In this document: positions 25,195 to 35,488 of the stretch, in pieces
Layout: each line of letters begins with the position of its first letter
Position numbering within the stretch: the first letter of the stretch is position 1
Notes under the pieces: generated by a model
Told to the model about the DNA's origin: nothing
The model's database searches: none
What the model saw: only the letters and a program-made list of their open reading frames with translations
Assembly: GCA_009760855.2 (NCBI GenBank)
Contig: WPIO01000043.1
Span: forward strand, 434,001 to 498,000
Origin: Cristatella mucedo
Lineage: Eukaryota; Bryozoa; Phylactolaemata; Cristatellidae
Length of the DNA stretch: 64,000 nucleotides
Direction: 5' to 3'
Made by a program: the position numbers and the translations under genes

Positions 25195-25435
25195 TTTTCA
25201 TAGAAGCTAGACTTGGCCTTTGCTAAGATCGATTGGTACGATCTACAGTAGTCCTTATATGCCTGTTAATTGTCAGTCAGTTTTATCTCTTGTAAGCTTT
25301 TTCAAGCTTGTGCTCAGTAGACCTAGCTAGTTTAATGTCAGTGGCAAACCATGGGCCGTCTGGGTGAGGGCGCACAATGCGCTTAGTCAGAGGTGAAAAC
25401 TCATCGAGTATGTCAGTTTGTGTCATCTTGTAGCA
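25195..25435 (-). mobile_element. LINE A internal fragment (endonuclease-RT linker)
   Basis: The minus strand matches the linker of the intact copy around 29590-29830: PDGPWFATDIKLA-like, KLEKAY-like and the YRSYQSILAKAKSSFY-like segment. It lies in intron 6 only 30 bp from exon 7. Confidence 0.65.
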
Positions 25436-25856
25436 ATAGAAATGCACAGCAATCTATATATGTAGCAATTAATCTATGCATAGCAATCTAGCAATGCGAA
25501 CAATCAATAGAAATACAAAGTAAATGCCACCCATTTATCATTTATTTTTTCTAAATTAAATACTCAGTTGCATAATGCAACGAGTCCTGAATCATCACTT
25601 ACCCATTGACTTGACTTGGATAAGGCAATAAAAACAGAAGCTAAATCGCGATCAGCCTAAGATTGCTTCCAGCTAATTGAAAACATGCTTGCTCTACGAA
25701 TCGAATCTTACGGTGCGTTGAGACAGTGCTAGTCTTCCTACGACCTTCACTGTGAGGCATCTGTGCCATGGATGATGATCGCAAAAGCATACTGTAAGAT
25801 CAGTAATCGCATACACAAGTCTATTTCTCTGAGTCTGCAACCCATTTATTCTTTCT

Positions 25857-26051
25857 TCATGCGTTAACATTGGAGGCACTTTTGCTGTGTACTTTTTTAT
25901 CAACGATTGTCTGTATAAGCGATGCTACAATTGTGGCTACGTATATTACCGTTCCTAGTGTAGCAAATACATCCGCTATAGCTGGAAGAAATTCCCCTTC
26001 TCTAAACTTTAGAAAATTCTTTATCCAAGGTATATGATCTAACATTGTCAT
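25857..26051 (-). CDS. Small ORF with one membrane segment, possible nested gene
   Basis: 64 codons: MTMLDHIPWIKNFLKFREG, then a hydrophobic stretch AIADVFATLGTVIYVATIVA and a basic tail with KKVHSKS. The stop is followed within about 15 nt on the same strand by AATAAA. Composition looks like a short type-II-like membrane peptide rather than random AT-rich sequence. It lies wholly in intron 6 of the Ig gene, on the same strand. The family is not recognised. It may be a chance ORF. Confidence 0.25.
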   Translation of the reverse strand: MTMLDHIPWIKNFLKFREGEFLPAIADVFATLGTVIYVATIVASLIQTIVDKKVHSKSASNVNA

Positions 26052-26099
26052 GTCCTATTGAACATCCTCTTCTAATGCATCAGTTAAAAAAGCGAAGGG

Positions 26100-26101
<2 letters not shown>

Positions 26102-26183
<82 letters not shown>
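26102..26183. repeat. (AT)n microsatellite
   Basis: About 82 bp of alternating AT with one G interruption, in intron 6. Confidence 0.95.
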
Positions 26184-26184
<1 letters not shown>

Positions 26185-26703
26185 CCTTCCTTGTGATGGA
26201 AGTGGCCTATGATAGGGTCGAATCGCAGACCACGGTCTATGATAGATGCAATGAAAGACCTAGCAAAAAATGCAAATGCACTCTTTATTAATTTTTAAGA
26301 ACTTGAAATAAATTCAGAGATTAGGTGATAAAGAAGGTGTAAAAAATTATTAGAGCTGAATGTGAATGTTAGCTCCTTCTTATAATTAATCAAAGAGTCA
26401 ACATTCAAGCTTCATACTAGAAAGACATCCCAGGAAATATTGACTGATTAGAGATCGATAGAAACATTCTGGTTGAACTTAAAACCATCAATGTGCACCT
26501 ATTGGACCTATTTTTACTTAATGGATTATGGTTATTATAATCTAGTTGCTAAGATACTGAAAATCTTACAAAGGCTTACCTTGGCTGCTGTGGTATTCAA
26601 GCAACCTTTGAAATGCATTTAAATCATGTGCAACACTGTATTGTTCAGGTCTTGTTACGTTACAAGATCAGTTTTTTGGGATGTTTTAAGCTCCACCCAT
26701 TTG

Positions 26704-26723
26704 TGGAGACGAATTCCTTCGTC
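26704..26723. repeat. Short inverted repeat
   Basis: GAGACGAA-TTCC-TTCGTCTC, a perfect 8-bp stem. No neighbouring ORF explains it. Confidence 0.6.
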
Positions 26724-26828
26724 TCGCAATTTCCACTGTCAACCTGAATATTACCGTTTACATCGATATTGTCAGAGTGCGTTAAAGGGGCCAGTTAAAT
26801 AATAACTTAAAAAACTAAGTATACTCAC

Positions 26829-27160
26829 TTGACAGATTGAAGAAGGACAAAGTCTCGTATTTCAGGCTTGGCTCAATTGGGTCGTCATTATAGAACCACT
26901 GGATATCTGCACCCGCTTGGTTGTTCAGGCGACAATGAAATTCCGCATCGTCGTTTGGCTGGATGTAGACATCGTCGTGACGGACGATTGAAGGGTATTC
27001 GAAAACTGTGACAAAAATGGTTTCTGTGATCTCTTTGTATGTGCATTCCCAAATTCCGTCGTCATGTATATCGACATTAACCAATTCTATTACGGAGCCA
27101 CTCTGGTAAACCTTGGATGCAACTTTATTCCAAGTTACTGTTTCATTAGGAACTTGAGTG
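26829..27160 (-). CDS. Exon 6: rest of Ig3 and first half of Ig4
   Basis: 332 nt, phase 2 in (acceptor TTGACTTTTTAG) and phase 1 out (donor GTGAGT). Ig3 continues with VTWNKVASK (core Trp) and DDGIWECTYKE (second Cys). Ig4 follows: EYPSIVRHDD, AEFHCRLNNQ (first Cys), ADIQWFYNDD (core Trp). The Ig4 sequence stops at NLSS and is completed by exon 7. The reading frame extends about 76 nt upstream of the first obvious start-like codon, which shows it is an internal exon. Confidence 0.85.
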
Positions 27161-28291
27161 CTAAAAAGTCAAAGCAAACTCCCAGAAAGATTATTCGCAG
27201 TTTCTGCAGCCTAGAATATATGACAAAAAGATGTAAGGCTGATTTAATAATGCCTAATTGGCCTAACGGAAGAAGAGCCTTAACGGCTATCACCACCACT
27301 GGCTATTGGGCATCAAAGGATCGCCCTTTGCAGGTAACGACCACATGAACCGAATCGTAAAGAGTGAGTACCTTACATCGTGGCCTAAGACCCAGGGGTG
27401 TACGGACTAAATAGATGCTAGTCGAGAGTTCAGCAGCAGCAGCTACATGAGGAAGTGAATTAAGAGAATTCTGAAAGACTGAGACGGATGACGGACCGGG
27501 ACTTACTACCTCGCAGCAACAGCAAAAGCATCTGCCAGTAGTGCATTGAAGCTTGTTTGCTAATGCCACCAGGTCCTTGGCAAATGACACACATATGACA
27601 TGAAGTGCAAGCACAGCATAAGAGCACCCGGCGATCCGGCCATAATCTCTCTCTTTTAAATTGCTAGAACTGACCGAATTGCCTAGGCCGGAGCCAATAG
27701 GCGGCGCCGATTATTAGAGGTCTTTGAGAAGGAGGATTGCTGGTATGTACTCATGAGTTCAGGCCGCTAGAATTTCCAGAAGGCTAGCTGTACCAGCAGC
27801 TATTTTTCAAAATAATAAAAGCCGATTATTCAAGTTTAATTGCCCCGTTCTCTTCTGATAGACGATGCTGCCGCGTTACTGACCATCGCCATATGCTCGG
27901 AACATGGGTTTCGTCTTTGACAACTGCAGAAATTTTAAAAGTTTCTTTGGGAAGACGGCCTCCGCAGTTATTCATCACAAACAATCCCTATCTAAGCAAG
28001 GACTTGGTGGCTTGCAAAAATAAACTTTACTAGCCTCGGGGTTCTGTTCAAGCAAGATTATAGCAGGTGCGATACGTAATATATCTGGATAGTTTCTAAA
28101 GATAGATACCTTATTTTAAAAGGAACTAACGATTTAGGCCCGGGCTCTTGATCTTAAGTTTCTTTTAACATATGGTACCTAATTTTTAAAAGTTATCCAA
28201 ATATTCTGTGTATGCACGTTCGAGTGAAACATTTGCAAATGAAGATAGAGAGCGGAGTATAGCAGCTTTCGCAGTAGTATTTTATATATTC
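27161..28291. other. Intron 5, left part
   Basis: No exon recognised. A short repeat C-like piece lies at 27255-27315 (GAGCCTTAACGGCTATCACCACC). Confidence 0.45.
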
Positions 28292-28448
28292 ATTCTCGCC
28301 TCCTGACATAGAGCGCTCTAACGTGCGTTCTTGTTCGTTGCAGAATTCTTCCGAAAACCGAAGTTCTTGCGAACATCGTATACGGAAACGATACAGCTAA
28401 GACCTGTTTAAAGGTATTCTGATTGTTTTTTACCGTAGCGGGTAAGAA

Positions 28449-28892
28449 ATGACGTGCCTATGGACATCTAAACGCTTTTCGCTTTGGGCTGCTGGGTCTC
28501 CCACGCCTGCGGCTGCATTAGCTACGCCGGCGGCTAGTAACCTACTTGTTAGTTATGGTCGTCAGCAGCTGCTATCGCTTCGTCATCGTATATCAAATGC
28601 ATTCCTAGATATTAATGTTGTTGCTAAGATTCATGAACTATGCATTAACAAAAGGAAAGCACCCCATAGCCGCCGCGGTGGCCGGAACCGCCAGCTTAGA
28701 CGCTGCTCGTTTGGTATTCCTAGCATTGTCTCGAACCGCTTAGCACGCTCCCCCGCATGCGTCACTGTAAATCTCTCAAACTTAGTGGTCATCAGGCCTA
28801 TTGTAACCCAATCGGCCAGACTTAACGCTTGCCTTTGGAATCCTCGCTCAATGTGCAATAAACCTCTAGTAATAAACGACCTTTATTTCTGA
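28449..28892 (+). CDS. LINE A: N-terminal part of the polyprotein, broken by frameshift
   Basis: 147 codons from an ATG. It includes a basic stretch (HSRRGGRNRQLRR) and ends NPRSMCNKPLVINDL before running out of frame. L2-type ORFs carry this kind of basic N-terminal region followed by 'N-RS--NK---I-DLI', which leads straight into the endonuclease. The endonuclease frame (SENGIDLLALTETWL) resumes one base out at 28885, next to a run of three T where the related copy at 53055 has two. It is therefore probably not a separate ORF1 but the start of ORF2, broken by +1. Confidence 0.6.
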   Translation: MTCLWTSKRFSLWAAGSPTPAAALATPAASNLLVSYGRQQLLSLRHRISNAFLDINVVAKIHELCINKRKAPHSRRGGRNRQLRRCSFGIPSIVSNRLARSPACVTVNLSNLVVIRPIVTQSARLNACLWNPRSMCNKPLVINDLYF

Positions 28893-29028
28893 AAATGGCA
28901 TCGACCTGCTCGCCCTAACTGAAACTTGGCTGAAATCGATAAACTGCCCGACAATTAAAGACGCTACTCCATCTGGTTTCACGGTCTTTCACACCCCTAG
29001 ATCAATCAAAACTGGAGGTGGAGTTGCT

Positions 29029-31653
29029 ATGATCTTGCGCTCGAAATTCAACTTCAAGCCATTTGCGGTACCCTCGAAGCAGTCTTTTGAATCAATTGTC
29101 CTGGTCTCACCCGAAAACAAGCTACCGATAGTGGCAGTAGTCTATCGCCCACCAGGTACCAAATCCTCCTTTATCTCAGATTTCTCCGATCTCATTTCGA
29201 TTCTGTGTGCAAGAAATCGATCCTTCCTCGTTATGGGTGATTTCAACGTTCACTTTGATAACTTATCTGACGCTTTCAGCACCGAATTTCGTACATTGAC
29301 AGACTCATTATCTCTTGTGGCTCATGTGCATGGCCCTACCCACATCAAGGGTCACACACTCGACCAAATTTTCTCATATAACTGCACTTTGTCATCACCA
29401 GTTATCACCAAATCCTGCTTATCTGACCACGTGCAGATCTCATTCAATCTACAGTGTGTGCCCACATTCTCCTCTAAAATAACCTGTGAATCGCGAAACC
29501 TCAAGACCCTTGACATCGATGCTGTCCGTGCGAGCATATCTGCTTCACCTTTGCTACTCAGTCCTCCCTCCGATCTGTCATCACTGGTAGATTGCTACAA
29601 CACGACACTAGCTGACACACTCGACGAGTTTGCACCTTTGACAAAGCGCACTGTGCGCCCCCGCCCAGACGGCCTATGGTTTACCACAGACATTAAACTA
29701 GCCAAGTCTACTAAACGAAAGCTTGAAAAGGCATACAAAAGATCCAGACTAACTGTCCATCGACAGGCATATGAAGACTACTGTAGGTCGTACCAATCGA
29801 TCCTAGCAAAGGCTAAGTCTAGCTTCTATAGAAACATTGTTGAATCACAGATGCACAATCCAAAAATGCTGATGTCGACAATAAACCATCTCCTCAACCG
29901 TTCCCAGGTTAGCTCCTTACCAGATGATCCTTGTGATGATCTAGCCGATCGCTTCTCTCGATTCTTTGTGCAGATGATAGACAAAATCAGGGAATCCATC
30001 CCTGCGATGACAACCTTCCCACTTGAATGCTGTTCCTCGGTTCCTGGCTGCGCCTCAATGTCTACATTTAAACAGGTCACCAGTGATGTAGTCCTAAAGC
30101 TCGTATCTCAATCAAAGAAGACAACAAGTCCACTGGACCCTATTTCCACTGTCCTGCTCCTACGTTGCATTGATCTGCTGCTGCCATGCATAACCAACAT
30201 CATTAATATGTCATTAGCCTCAGGTCAGGTCCCAGCACCTTTCAAAAAAGCTGTAGTCAGGCCACTTCTCAAGAAAGCTACACTAGACCAAGAGAACTTG
30301 AGCAACTACCGCCCAGTTTCCCGTCTACCATTCCTATCAAAGACACTCGAACAGGTCGTGGCGGACCAGCTGAACTCGTATATCGAAACCTCACACCTTG
30401 CTGGCAAGTTGCAGTCTGGCTTTAGAGCTAATCACTCCACAGAGTCAGCATTGCTTCGGGAATACAACGACCTACTTAGGAATGCTGACATGGGTAGAGT
30501 GTCTCTGCTTGTTTTGCTCGATCTTTCGGCAGCTTTTGATACCATCGATCACAAAGTTCTTCTAGAGCGCCTCTCATCTCGCCTGGGCATCACTGGCACT
30601 GCTCTGCAGTGGTTCAGGTCCTATCTCAGTGGGAGACTCCAGAGTGTTGACGTGAATGGACAAAGATCATCTGAAGTACCTCTAAAATATGGAGTACCTC
30701 AGGGCTCTGTGCTAGGTCCGGTCCTTTTCACCGTTTATACTCTCCCTCTCGCTGATGTGATTGCCAAGCACAATCTAGGCTTTCACTTCTATGCGGATGA
30801 CACTCAGTTGTACCTTTGCTTTGATCCCTCCCAGCCTTCGAGCACCTCAAATTCTCTCAACTCACTTGCTGCATGCATTAATGACATCCGATCATGGATG
30901 GCAGCAAATTTTCTAAAACTAAACGATGATAAAACTAACTTACTAGTTATGGGCAAACCTAGTGTTATTCAGAAATTGGAAAGGCTGACGCTCAAAATTG
31001 GCTCTGCCAACATATCTCCAGTTGCATCAGCTCGAAATCTAGGTGTCATATTCCAAAGCGACCTCTCGTTAGACGACCACATCAGCTCTACAGTCAAATC
31101 AGCCTATTTTCAGCTTCATAACATTGCTAAAATTAGGGCTTGTTTAGATAAGGATACCACGTCCAAGTTGGTCCATGCATTCGTGACATGTCGTCTCGAC
31201 TTCTGCAACTCACTGCTTACTGGCCTACCAGCATGTGCGATCAGGCGATTGCAGCTGGTGCAAAACTCTGCAGCTAGGCTTGTCTGTCGTGAGCATCGCA
31301 GTTGCCACATTACTCCACTTCTCGCCGACCTGCACTGGTTACCAGTCAAGCAACGGATTGACTTCAAGGTTTTGTCGCTCACTTTTAGGTCTCTTCATTC
31401 TATGGCTCCAGCCTATCTTTCAGATATACTACCCCATCAGGCAAAGCATCGTACCACTCGCTTTTCGGAATCCAACAGTCTAGAAATACCTCGTACAAAC
31501 CTTAAATCCTTTGGAGACCATGCATTTAGCTCGTATGCTCCCACAGCCTGGAACTCCCTCCCGACCTGCATCAGAACATCCCCTGACCTGACCACATTTA
31601 AAAGAAACTTAAAAACATACCTATTTAGGACAGCATTTAGTGGGTCCTTGTGA
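29029..31653 (+). CDS. LINE A endonuclease / reverse transcriptase
   Basis: 874 codons from the first ATG; the frame is open from about 28876, so the true endonuclease start is further upstream (TETW motif at about 28930). Endonuclease: VVYRPPG at residues 38-43, MGDFNVHFD at 69-77 and SDH at 132-134, i.e. an apurinic-type nuclease that nicks the target. Reverse transcriptase: [42 protein letters not shown], catalytic YADD at about 588-591, and LKLNDDKTNLLVMG. The C-terminal APTAWNSLPTC...LKTYLF block is typical of the L2/CR1 group. All visible catalytic motifs are present, but the N-terminal frameshift should prevent full-length protein. Confidence 0.9.
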   Translation: MILRSKFNFKPFAVPSKQSFESIVLVSPENKLPIVAVVYRPPGTKSSFISDFSDLISILCARNRSFLVMGDFNVHFDNLSDAFSTEFRTLTDSLSLVAHVHGPTHIKGHTLDQIFSYNCTLSSPVITKSCLSDHVQISFNLQCVPTFSSKITCESRNLKTLDIDAVRASISASPLLLSPPSDLSSLVDCYNTTLADTLDEFAPLTKRTVRPRPDGLWFTTDIKLAKSTKRKLEKAYKRSRLTVHRQAYEDYCRSYQSILAKAKSSFYRNIVESQMHNPKMLMSTINHLLNRSQVSSLPDDPCDDLADRFSRFFVQMIDKIRESIPAMTTFPLECCSSVPGCASMSTFKQVTSDVVLKLVSQSKKTTSPLDPISTVLLLRCIDLLLPCITNIINMSLASGQVPAPFKKAVVRPLLKKATLDQENLSNYRPVSRLPFLSKTLEQVVADQLNSYIETSHLAGKLQSGFRANHSTESALLREYNDLLRNADMGRVSLLVLLDLSAAFDTIDHKVLLERLSSRLGITGTALQWFRSYLSGRLQSVDVNGQRSSEVPLKYGVPQGSVLGPVLFTVYTLPLADVIAKHNLGFHFYADDTQLYLCFDPSQPSSTSNSLNSLAACINDIRSWMAANFLKLNDDKTNLLVMGKPSVIQKLERLTLKIGSANISPVASARNLGVIFQSDLSLDDHISSTVKSAYFQLHNIAKIRACLDKDTTSKLVHAFVTCRLDFCNSLLTGLPACAIRRLQLVQNSAARLVCREHRSCHITPLLADLHWLPVKQRIDFKVLSLTFRSLHSMAPAYLSDILPHQAKHRTTRFSESNSLEIPRTNLKSFGDHAFSSYAPTAWNSLPTCIRTSPDLTTFKRNLKTYLFRTAFSGSL

Positions 31654-31821
31654 TTCGTTCTCGATGTGCTTATGCGTGCTGACACTGTTCATGCTGCGAC
31701 TAACCACATTTGCATGCTGACCCAGTGCATGTAACCCCTAACCATGTTATTCATTTTGTTTGTTTTTCAAGCATGATTTTACTTACTATTCTATTGCGTA
31801 TCACTTTGCAGCAAATGTAAA

Positions 31822-31855
31822 GCGCCTAGAAAGAGATTAAGTTCTCTGAGGGCGC
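31822..31855 (+). promoter_or_regulatory. LINE A 3'-terminal hairpin (likely RT recognition signal)
   Basis: GCGCC ... AGAGA-TTAAGT-TCTCT ... GGCGC forms a two-part stem just before the (ATT)n tail. The same element recurs in every LINE A 3' end here, on both strands, and in the tRNA-headed SINEs. A shared terminal structure is what LINE reverse transcriptases use to recognise RNA; that role is inferred. Confidence 0.6.
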
Positions 31856-32135
31856 TTTATCAAGTGCAATATTATTATTATTATTATTAGTATTTCAGAT
31901 AAAAGCCTAGGACATTTCACGGCTACATGTAAGCATGCAGCATAGGCATAGCTTATGATATAACAAACATCTTTTAACACGTTTTTTCAGTCTAGACTAA
32001 GGCTGTGGATCTAATAAGCAACTAGCCAGGCAGATTAGTAGAGGACTCAGTGAGCGGCCGAGAGTCTAACCCAGAAGCATCGGTCTTCGCCTGCGCCTGG
32101 CAGCGGGTCAGCCAGCAGATAGTGGTCGTACTTAC

Positions 32136-32364
32136 CCCTCGTAAACGCAGCTCAATTGAAGAGATGATCCAGCCACTGCGGTTACGTTCGGGGTTTTGTG
32201 CAGCAGCCTAGTTCTATTGGGACGAACTCTCTCCATCACGACGTCCAGATTATACGTGCCTACCAGCATTCGTCTAGTCAGCAGACTGTCAGTTACGTGA
32301 CACACGTAACGCTTTTGCAGAAGACGCTCGTCAGTTTCTTTGACATTCTTGATATAGAGCGCAC
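32136..32364 (-). CDS. Exon 5: end of Ig2 and start of Ig3
   Basis: 229 nt, phase 1 in (acceptor after CCGTTCTGTAG) and phase 2 out (donor GTAAGT after GAGGG). It encodes the F strand of Ig2 (KRYVCHVTD), an extended G strand (LVGTYNLDVV), a linker, and the B strand of Ig3 (AVAGSSLQLSCVYEG). The Ig2-Ig3 pattern, with a basic residue before YVC and a long G strand, is like neuroglian. It is joined to exon 4 by an intron of only 105 bp. The following 5-kb intron carries the nearly intact LINE. Confidence 0.85.
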
Positions 32365-32469
32365 CTACAGAACGGGAGCATCATCAATGATTAATCACTG
32401 CTCTAGGAATCACGACGGCAGCAGAAATTGCAAGCATGCACGAACATTCTAAAGGTATCGTGAGCTTAC

Positions 32470-32709
32470 CGAAGTCGTCGATCGTAAAACGAGTGTCCCT
32501 ATTGTGGGAAAGACCTGTGAGTTGATTTTGAAAACGAGAAACTGTCGGTTCGTAATAGCTCCACTGAAACTTCAAATCCAGACTCGGCAAGGAAGGATAG
32601 TACGATATCGGTCCAGAGGAATTGCACGGTAGCACAGCTGAGCTACCCAAGTTGGCAATAATAAGCGAACTCGGTTGGCTTAGGTCGGCAATTTTCGTCG
32701 CATTGACTT
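32470..32709 (-). CDS. Exon 4: N-terminal half of Ig2
   Basis: 240 nt, phase 1 in and phase 1 out (donor GTAAGC). Visible elements are the A'-B strand with its Cys (SSAVLPCNSSG), the core Trp (LKFQWSYYEP) and an E-strand (TRFTIDDFG) that stops exactly at the splice site. The frame continues into exon 5 as ...DDFG|ALYIKNV..., the usual 'G-LY-ANV' strand of L1-family Ig2. There are N-glycosylation sequons at NAT and NSS. Confidence 0.85.
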
Positions 32710-33053
32710 CTATAACGTGAATCATAGATATGTATCTATACATATTCTAATGCGATGCGAAGGTCCACGAAGTATTATCTTTACAGCCTGTAGTAACCAA
32801 CTGAATGTAAAATAGGCCGACTGCAAACCAATGAAAACCTACCCGTAACCACTGTAGGATGCTAATTTTAAGCATAGGTAAAAATTCTTCCTATTGGCAT
32901 TCATCGGTTCCTCACATAACGTGTGTGCATGTATGACAACATTTCTAGTGTATTGACATTGATAAATAAAGTATTTACAAAAATGTATGCTATGCAATTA
33001 TGTACAGTAGATGAAGAGAAGGCAATTGCATTACAGTGAAAATTGAGCCTCAC

Positions 33054-33259
33054 CTCCAAAAAGGATCTGCACTGGAGTTGATACAGCTACACCGGCGGAG
33101 TTGTTGATGACACATTCGTAGGAGCCTTCAAACTTTTTCGGCGCGAGTTGCATATCGGAGGGATCCAGACGAATTGCTAAGGAGCTTGATAGTCTACTCG
33201 CTCGCCATTCTGGTGGTATTTGCCGAGACTTGTTTGCCCTCCACCAAATAGAAGTGGAC
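33054..33259 (-). CDS. Exon 3: C-terminal half of Ig1
   Basis: 206 nt, phase 2 in (acceptor CCACTATCAG) and phase 1 out (donor GTGAGG). It encodes STSIWWRANKS, with the core Trp, and KKFEGSYECVINNSAGVA with the second Cys and a C'-G hairpin. The FEG-Y-C---N--G-A spacing closely follows the end of Ig1 in neuroglian and L1CAM. The exon contains an N-x-S site in NNS. It is separated from exon 4 by a 344-bp intron. Confidence 0.8.
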
Positions 33260-34284
33260 CTGATAGTGGCCGTAGACAACACACTAAGTTAAACTATATG
33301 TTCAACGGAAAGTAATCCGGTCTTCAAAAAGTAAAAGAAAATATAGTAGAGAAATATCGCAATAGAGCAATCTAAAAGACGTATTACTATTCTTTGGAAT
33401 AATGGATTTTCTGTTAAGCCAAGAGCGTTTTAAAAAGTGAAGAATGACAGACTCTCCTAAATGAAAGAATTCCCATCCTTACTCGGTGTAGTTAAACAAT
33501 TCTTCTTCACAAAATTTCTCTCTTTAGAGATGAGTCAGTTAACATAAAGCTAAATCTTGTATTGTAACTTCCATGCAATTTTTTATGATTTTCAGATAGG
33601 ATTAAGCCACAATTTTAAGTCTTTCTGAAGTCTATCAAAAAGTAACTCAGTTTAGGCCTTCTTATTTTGGCTGTTATTACCTTTTGACTTAAAGTCGGAA
33701 AACAGCTAGCAACCTTGAGAGTAGAGGTCGCAATACAGCTGGTCAACGCTGCTGGTCAGCTGGTCAGCTTAAGAAACGAACTTTATTTGCACTAAGAGAG
33801 TTTTGCCTTGAGGAGTTTTCTGGGAGTTGTAAAGAGTCTGAGATGCAGAAGTTGCATTAAATCAAGTAAATTCTGAGTTTTGCTCCAAAGGTAAGGTGCT
33901 TGCTCTTCAAAAACCTGATCTGGGAGGGTTGGACCCCCACAGTGTTTGATCTTGTATTGCCCCTTACAACTGAAGGTGATAAACGTTAGATTTCGTTGCA
34001 TAAATGAAGCTGTTAAATCAACCAACCATTACTTTAATTAAAGTTCGCAGTGATTGCTGAGAGATCAATTGATTGGAGGCATGAAGTTATGAAAAGATGA
34101 ATTTCATTGCCAGTGTCATTCAGGTTGGTGAAAATAAAGGGTATTTTGAAGGCATTAATTTAAACACAACTCATTATTTCACTGATTAGGCATTACATAA
34201 TGGCCACCTTAGGTGCAGAACAGCCGTAATAAATATTCGACAGCCAAACTTAGCGGAGTACGTCCGAAATTCAAACTGGCTAAT

Positions 34285-34345
34285 AAAAAATACAAGCTGA
34301 TTTAACAGCCTCTATTGTGTAGCGACAGAAGAGACTTTATGGCAA
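34285..34345 (+). repeat. Dispersed repeat C fragment (5' part)
   Basis: ACAAGCTGATTTAACAGCCT, TAGCGACAGAAGAG and ATGGCAATCACCACCACTTGC match the start of repeat C. Confidence 0.5.
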
Positions 34346-34406
34346 TCACCACCACTTGCAGCACTAATACTGTACCAGTCACGTGATAGCTTTATGATAA
34401 ATACTT

Positions 34407-34500
34407 GATAATAATATTAATAATAGTAATGCACTTGACAAAGCGCCCTCAGAGAACTCAAATCTCTTTCTAGGCGCTTTACATTTGCTGCAAAGGGATA
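34407..34500 (-). mobile_element. LINE A 3'-terminal fragment
   Basis: AATAATATTAATAATAG, then the full terminal hairpin and TTTGCTGCAAAGGG on the minus strand. Only about 90 bp are retained. Confidence 0.75.
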
Positions 34501-34667
34501 AAAAGTGCGCACATTTAATAGGCTAGATGCAAATTAAAAATTTCAAAATCTTGAAGTATACCCATACGATTTATCGTCATGATAGCTTACAGAAAAAATC
34601 TCTTTTACTCTTTAATCGTATAAAAAAAGCTTCTCACGGACAATTATTTTTGATATACTTTGCATAG

Positions 34668-35484
34668 TGTAGCACAGGGCCAGCCTGGTTCTATAGCACC
34701 CAGCTCCCCGCAGGAGCGGCTGATTGATGTCGGCTGGTCCGTCAACCCTATTGTAACGGCGAGTTTTTTAAGGGTAGGGGAAGCAGGCGGAAGGTCGCGA
34801 GTAGCCGGCCGACAGTGGTGGGACTGGGTTGTCGGCGGCACTTCGAACGATGGAACCAGGTAGGCCGTCCACGACAGCGATTGAAGAAAAAGAGAGAGTC
34901 AACATCGGAAGAATTTCGGTGGATCCCACCGAATACAGTCGTATATCGCCTGTGCTCGCATTTTGTGTTTATTTGTGTGCTCATGGCCCTGGCATAGGGA
35001 TTTGCCGACGCGAACTAGAAGTAGTTCCCTGTAGTGTGTATGGTATTCCTGCCATTAAGGTGAACGCTGAGCCCTAGTTCTCCAGTGAGCATCTATGTTC
35101 CGGTTCGGGATCCTCATCCTATTTGGATCGTTCCCAAAATAGACGTCTGTAGCCTAAGTGCAGGACGTACTCCCTCAGCAGGAGTGCTTGTGCTGTGGAG
35201 AGCGTGTGATGAGTGTGGAGATAAAACTGAGCCAGTCGCCCTGCGACTTTGTCCGCTTGCAAATAAAGCTCAGTAAAATCCCTAATTTGTGTGTCTGGCT
35301 GTCCAATTCACGCCGCGGACTCACGACCCCTTTAGTAACGGTGAGTAGGTCAGTGCCAGAAACGCTCGTTTCGTGGCGGCCTGCTTATTGTGCGTAGGTG
35401 CCTACCGAACTGCATTACCCGATAGATTACGCCGCTCGGTAAGCGACAGGCTACACATACTCTGCCGAACCTTCGGGGGTTACA
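34668..35484 (+). mobile_element. Solo LTR (short form)
   Basis: Starts TGTAGCACAGGGCCAG and ends GGGGGTTACA, with ATAG directly on both sides (34664-34667, 35485-35488), a 4-bp target duplication. A polyadenylation signal AATAAA lies at 35262-35267. The 817 bp lack the middle part with the TATTTAAGAG box seen in the longer copies. There is no internal retroelement sequence, so it is a solo LTR left by recombination; Gypsy-type elements are the likeliest source (inference). It lies in intron 2. Confidence 0.85.
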
Positions 35485-35488
35485 ATAG

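Larger units (their letters stand above)
28292..31890 (+). mobile_element. LINE A (L2 clade), nearly full length
   Basis: A 3.6-kb non-LTR retrotransposon on the plus strand within intron 5 of the Ig gene (antisense to it). The layout is a 5' leader beginning near TCGCCTCCTGACATAGAGCG (also found at 52430), an endonuclease-RT coding region, a 3' UTR, a terminal hairpin and an (ATT)n tail. The endonuclease and RT motifs ([31 protein letters not shown]) and the microsatellite tail are those of the CR1/L2 group. No target duplication was seen, as is usual for L2-type tails. It is the best copy of the main family in the window. Confidence 0.9.

Noticed and set aside
26102-26183. Regulatory TATA cluster
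   Set aside because: A simple (AT)n microsatellite with no adjacent transcription unit.
28449-28892. Independent LINE ORF1 (RNA-binding protein)
   Set aside because: It ends in the motif that normally leads directly into the endonuclease, and the break coincides with a one-base difference from another copy.
31437-31685. Minus-strand ORF (and the similar plus ORF at 20753-21001, minus ORF at 61870-62133)
   Set aside because: Antisense shadow of the LINE A RT C-terminus and 3' UTR; it recurs only because the LINE recurs.
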